From Argyresthia goedartella (lineage: Eukaryota; Arthropoda; Insecta; Lepidoptera; Argyresthiidae), in the NCBI GenBank assembly GCA_949825045.1, contig OX463809.1:1081501-1145500 (forward strand): a stretch of DNA of 64,000 nucleotides, in the 5' to 3' direction. The stretch's first letter is position 1, and the number at the start of each line of letters is the position of its first letter. The translations under genes were made by a program, and so were the position numbers. Below, piece after piece: positions 61,372 to 64,000 of this stretch. Under the pieces are notes generated by a model, which made no database searches, was not told the origin of the DNA, and saw nothing but the letters and a program-made list of their open reading frames with translations.

Positions 61372-64000
61372 ATGAGTGAAATGTTGAATATCCGCGGATG
61401 TGGTTTGATGCCGCACTCGGTGGAGTACGTTATAGCTGATGGGGCATACCTATTTCGGGCACTTTCATATGTAATGTTCTCCACCCAAAATAAGGCCGGA
61501 GTTGTGAGACGCAAAATTGTGTCTCGCGTCACCGAACACTGGGATCAATTCGCAGTCATGTCCCACGATGAGGCAGGGAATAATTATAATAGCGCAGTCA
61601 CTTATTATAATGAAATGTCCCTGTCACACACGTACGGCGGCGGGTTGTGCGAACTGGTCGCAGCAGGCCATATTTATGAGTGGATGTTTGACGTTTATAG
61701 AGACGTTTCGGAGACGTAACTCGCTGACTACCTGTAGGTAGGCCAAGGTTTAGCCAAGACCTATCCAACGGCCACTTTGATGTGTATGTGCCTCAAAGAC
61801 AAGAGTCCCCAACTTTCACTCAACCGCCAATAGAATTCGTTTCACCCACATTCACAGAAGAATTCCCTTCGCCGACATTTACTCCATCTCAACTCGCTAT
61901 CATTGAGAAACGACCTCCCCTTCCTCACCCGCAGATGAAATATCACCCACATTCACTGACGAAGTACAAGTACTAGTCCTGTCTCCTACTTTTACCTCCA
62001 TTCCATCCATTCTTTTCTTTCGACATTCATTAAAAAAGAAAACGTAAAAGATTCACAGATTACAAAATAAAGTCCCAAGAAAGGGCTGCCACATCTAAAT
62101 ACTAACTAACTAATCCAATGATAAATATGTCTACAACAGCTACATACGAATAAAAAAATCCAGGAGTCCGAGTCGAAAGATGACAACTCCAATGGAAAGC
62201 AAAATTCAACCCCGGTTTGTTGTAATCCGGAAATCGACTATACGAATGATATGGCCTTAGGAAAAAATTACATAAAGTGCGTATACTTCAATGGCCTTAT
62301 ATGGCGGGACGAAGCAATAGACATGTGTTGTAGTTCTGGTAAGGTGCAACTTCCGCCCTTCAAAAAGTTACCAGAACTACTCTATAGTTTAGAAATGGAT
62401 TTACATCCTTATCATTCTCATTTTTTAGACAATATTCGAAAATATAACAGTTCTTTTGAAATTACTTCTTTTGGAGCAAAACAAATTAATCTAGACGGCG
62501 GCTTTATGCCAACATTTAAAGTCCAGAGTTAGGTTTACCATCTAATAGGAAGTTTGTTACCAGCTTCCTGTCATATACTTAAATTCTTTCAAATTAATTT
62601 TGTTGTTTATGATCACAGGGAGGCCCCATTAAGGTACAACAACTTCAGTGGGGTCAAACAAGAACTGATAAAAGCATTGGAGCAAATGTTGCATGCTAAC
62701 AACAACCATACTAGGGAGCTAAAGACAGCTATAGATAAAGTTCCTCAGAACAGTGACAGTTTTGTTGTTGTAATTCGAGCTGATCGGAAGCCGGCAGATG
62801 GTCATAGGGGTCGATTTAACGCACCTACAACAAACGAAGTGGCATTAATAATGGTCGGACAACAATTTGAACAGCGCGATATTGTGTTGCAGAGTAAGGG
62901 TAAGCTCCATTGGTCGTACGACTCTTTACAATACCCTCTTCTATTTTGTCGTAGTGAAAATGGCTACTCCGTAGCTTAGCTCCGTAGATATCCACTAAAT
63001 ATATTCTCCCCAAGATGGTCTCAGCAGCATCATTTTATTCATATCTTCTCATGGTCAGACTGGATGAGACTTGATTTATTTCCGAGCAATTTTTTCACGA
63101 TTTCTGGTTGGCATATATGCTAAAATAGAGAGCGAGAGGTTACAATTCATTAAAAATAACCAAGCAAAGCTTAGAGTTGACAGTTATAATCATTTGAGGG
63201 ATGCAGTAGGTAGGCAAGATGCAGATCAACTTGGCCAATTAGTCGTTCTTCCTTCTTCATTTACAGGCAGTCCGCGTTACTTGCTTGAGAAGACGCAGGA
63301 TGCTATGACCTATGCCCGGCATCATGGCCGCCCTGACCTTTTTATTGTACTGACTTGTAACCCTAAGTGGGTAGAAATTAAAGAACTCTTATATCAGGGC
63401 CAAAATCACACGATAGGCATGACTTGATTTCCAGGGTGTTCCATTTGAAAGTTAAAAAAAAACTTATGGATATTTTAATTAAAGGCACGATGTTTGGTGC
63501 AGTCCGTTGTTACATGTTATCTGTAGAATGGCAAAAGCGGGTATTGCCTCATGTGCATATTTTGTTGTGGTTGGAATCACATTATAGCCCCCAATAAAAT
63601 TGATGACATAATATGTGCCGAAATTCCCCTACTCAATATTGGATCCCCTCCTTGATGAAATTATTAAATTTAATATGCTACATGGTCAGTGTGGCCATTT
63701 CAATTATATCTTACCATGCATGAAGGAGGGAAAAAGTTCTTAAAGATGCACAGACAGGGGAAGACGGTTACCCCCAGTACAGGACAGCTCCACAACGCAA
63801 AACTACAAAAGTAGTTTATAAAGAAGTCCTTTGATTTAGTAAAATACATTTTCATTAGCTTCGTTGCTACTTCCCTCGCCCCAACGATGTCAAGCAGACG
63901 TGACAGCACGGCTAAGAAACTCGCATCTCCACTGCGAATAGACGTAGGGTGATCATGAGATGACTACTACAAAGGAAAACATGTCATTGTCCTCACCCAT
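61372..64000 (+). pseudogene. Helitron-like element with OTU-like domain, runs off the window
   Basis: Plus frames in the order seen in the minus copy. OTU-like 61372-61719 has ADGAYLFRALSYVMFSTQ (the catalytic Cys of DGxC is Tyr), QFAVMSHDEAGNNYNSAV and LVAAGHIYEWMFDVYRD. After a shift, NGHFDVYVPQRQ keeps the His. 62251-62532 has FNGLIWRDEAIDMCCSSGKVQLPPFKKLPELLYSL..NIRKYNSSFEITSFGAKQ. 62554-62979 has FQINFVVYDHREAPLRYNNFSGV... and TNEVALIMVGQQFEQRDI. 63071-63427 is Helitron-like N (YFRAIFSRFLVGIYAKIESERLQF, LPSSFTGSPRYL..CNPKW). At 63549 LPHVHILLW keeps the HUH histidines of Rep. Frameshifted repeatedly. The Pro-rich PTFTP segment (about 61805-61930) replaces the AVARY repeats of the other copy. 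The helicase would lie beyond the window. Confidence 0.88.

Overview
This is a eukaryotic nuclear genome window from an insect, most likely a moth or butterfly (Lepidoptera). There are no operons or bacterial signals. The content is AT-rich and crowded with transposable elements. It includes small tRNA-derived SINEs, CR1/Jockey-type and RTE-type LINE tails, a mariner with TTAGG termini, Helitron-like elements encoding an OTU domain, and many short inverted-repeat elements. The lepidopteran call is an inference from the style of the repeats and codon usage; the species cannot be named from the sequence alone.

Two host genes are supported. (1) RpL7A (ribosomal protein eL8) lies on the minus strand at 38463-45261. 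It has eight coding exons with GT/AG junctions and phases that all check, giving a 268-residue protein. Its introns carry six C/D-box snoRNA candidates. Three have a guide matching the conserved 18S segment GUUAAAAAGCUCGUA (U36-type). Three have guides matching the conserved 28S segment around AGAUCUUGGUGG/UAGCAAAUAUU (U24-type). Vertebrate RPL7A hosts the same two snoRNA types. (2) An unrecognised protein gene lies at 51028-52699 (+), with a long intact 3' exon.

Layout: 1-10 kb is a mosaic of decayed LINE pieces, foldback elements and minisatellites. 10-11 kb holds a 44-bp minisatellite and a long-TIR element. 11.1-12.4 kb holds an apparently intact DD37E Tc1/mariner. 12.4-16.9 kb is a nest of LINEs, SINE and palindromes, in which a CR1-type element has inserted into another LINE with a recognisable target duplication. 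17-20 kb is mostly unassigned. 20.3-23.7 kb is a decayed Helitron-like element (minus) with an OTU-like domain. 24-31.3 kb holds MITEs, tandem repeats and a three-hairpin array. 32-37.5 kb holds CR1, SINE and RTE fragments and a 38-bp-arm perfect palindrome. 38-45.3 kb is RpL7A with its snoRNAs and an intronic MITE. 46-50.7 kb is a stack of a LINE tail, a Copia 3' end and a DDE transposon split by a mariner. 51-52.7 kb is the unrecognised gene. 53-61 kb holds SINE, Ty3/gypsy gag, CR1 and foldback relics. 61.3-64 kb is a second OTU-bearing Helitron-like element (plus) running off the end.

Nearly all transposon ORFs are broken. The exceptions are the DD37E transposase, which reads through completely, and a mariner DD34D transposase that keeps its whole catalytic triad in one frame but is broken at both ends. 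The most informative signals are the snoRNA set in RpL7A, the nested insertions that can be ordered in time, and several hairpin or palindrome structures of unknown nature.
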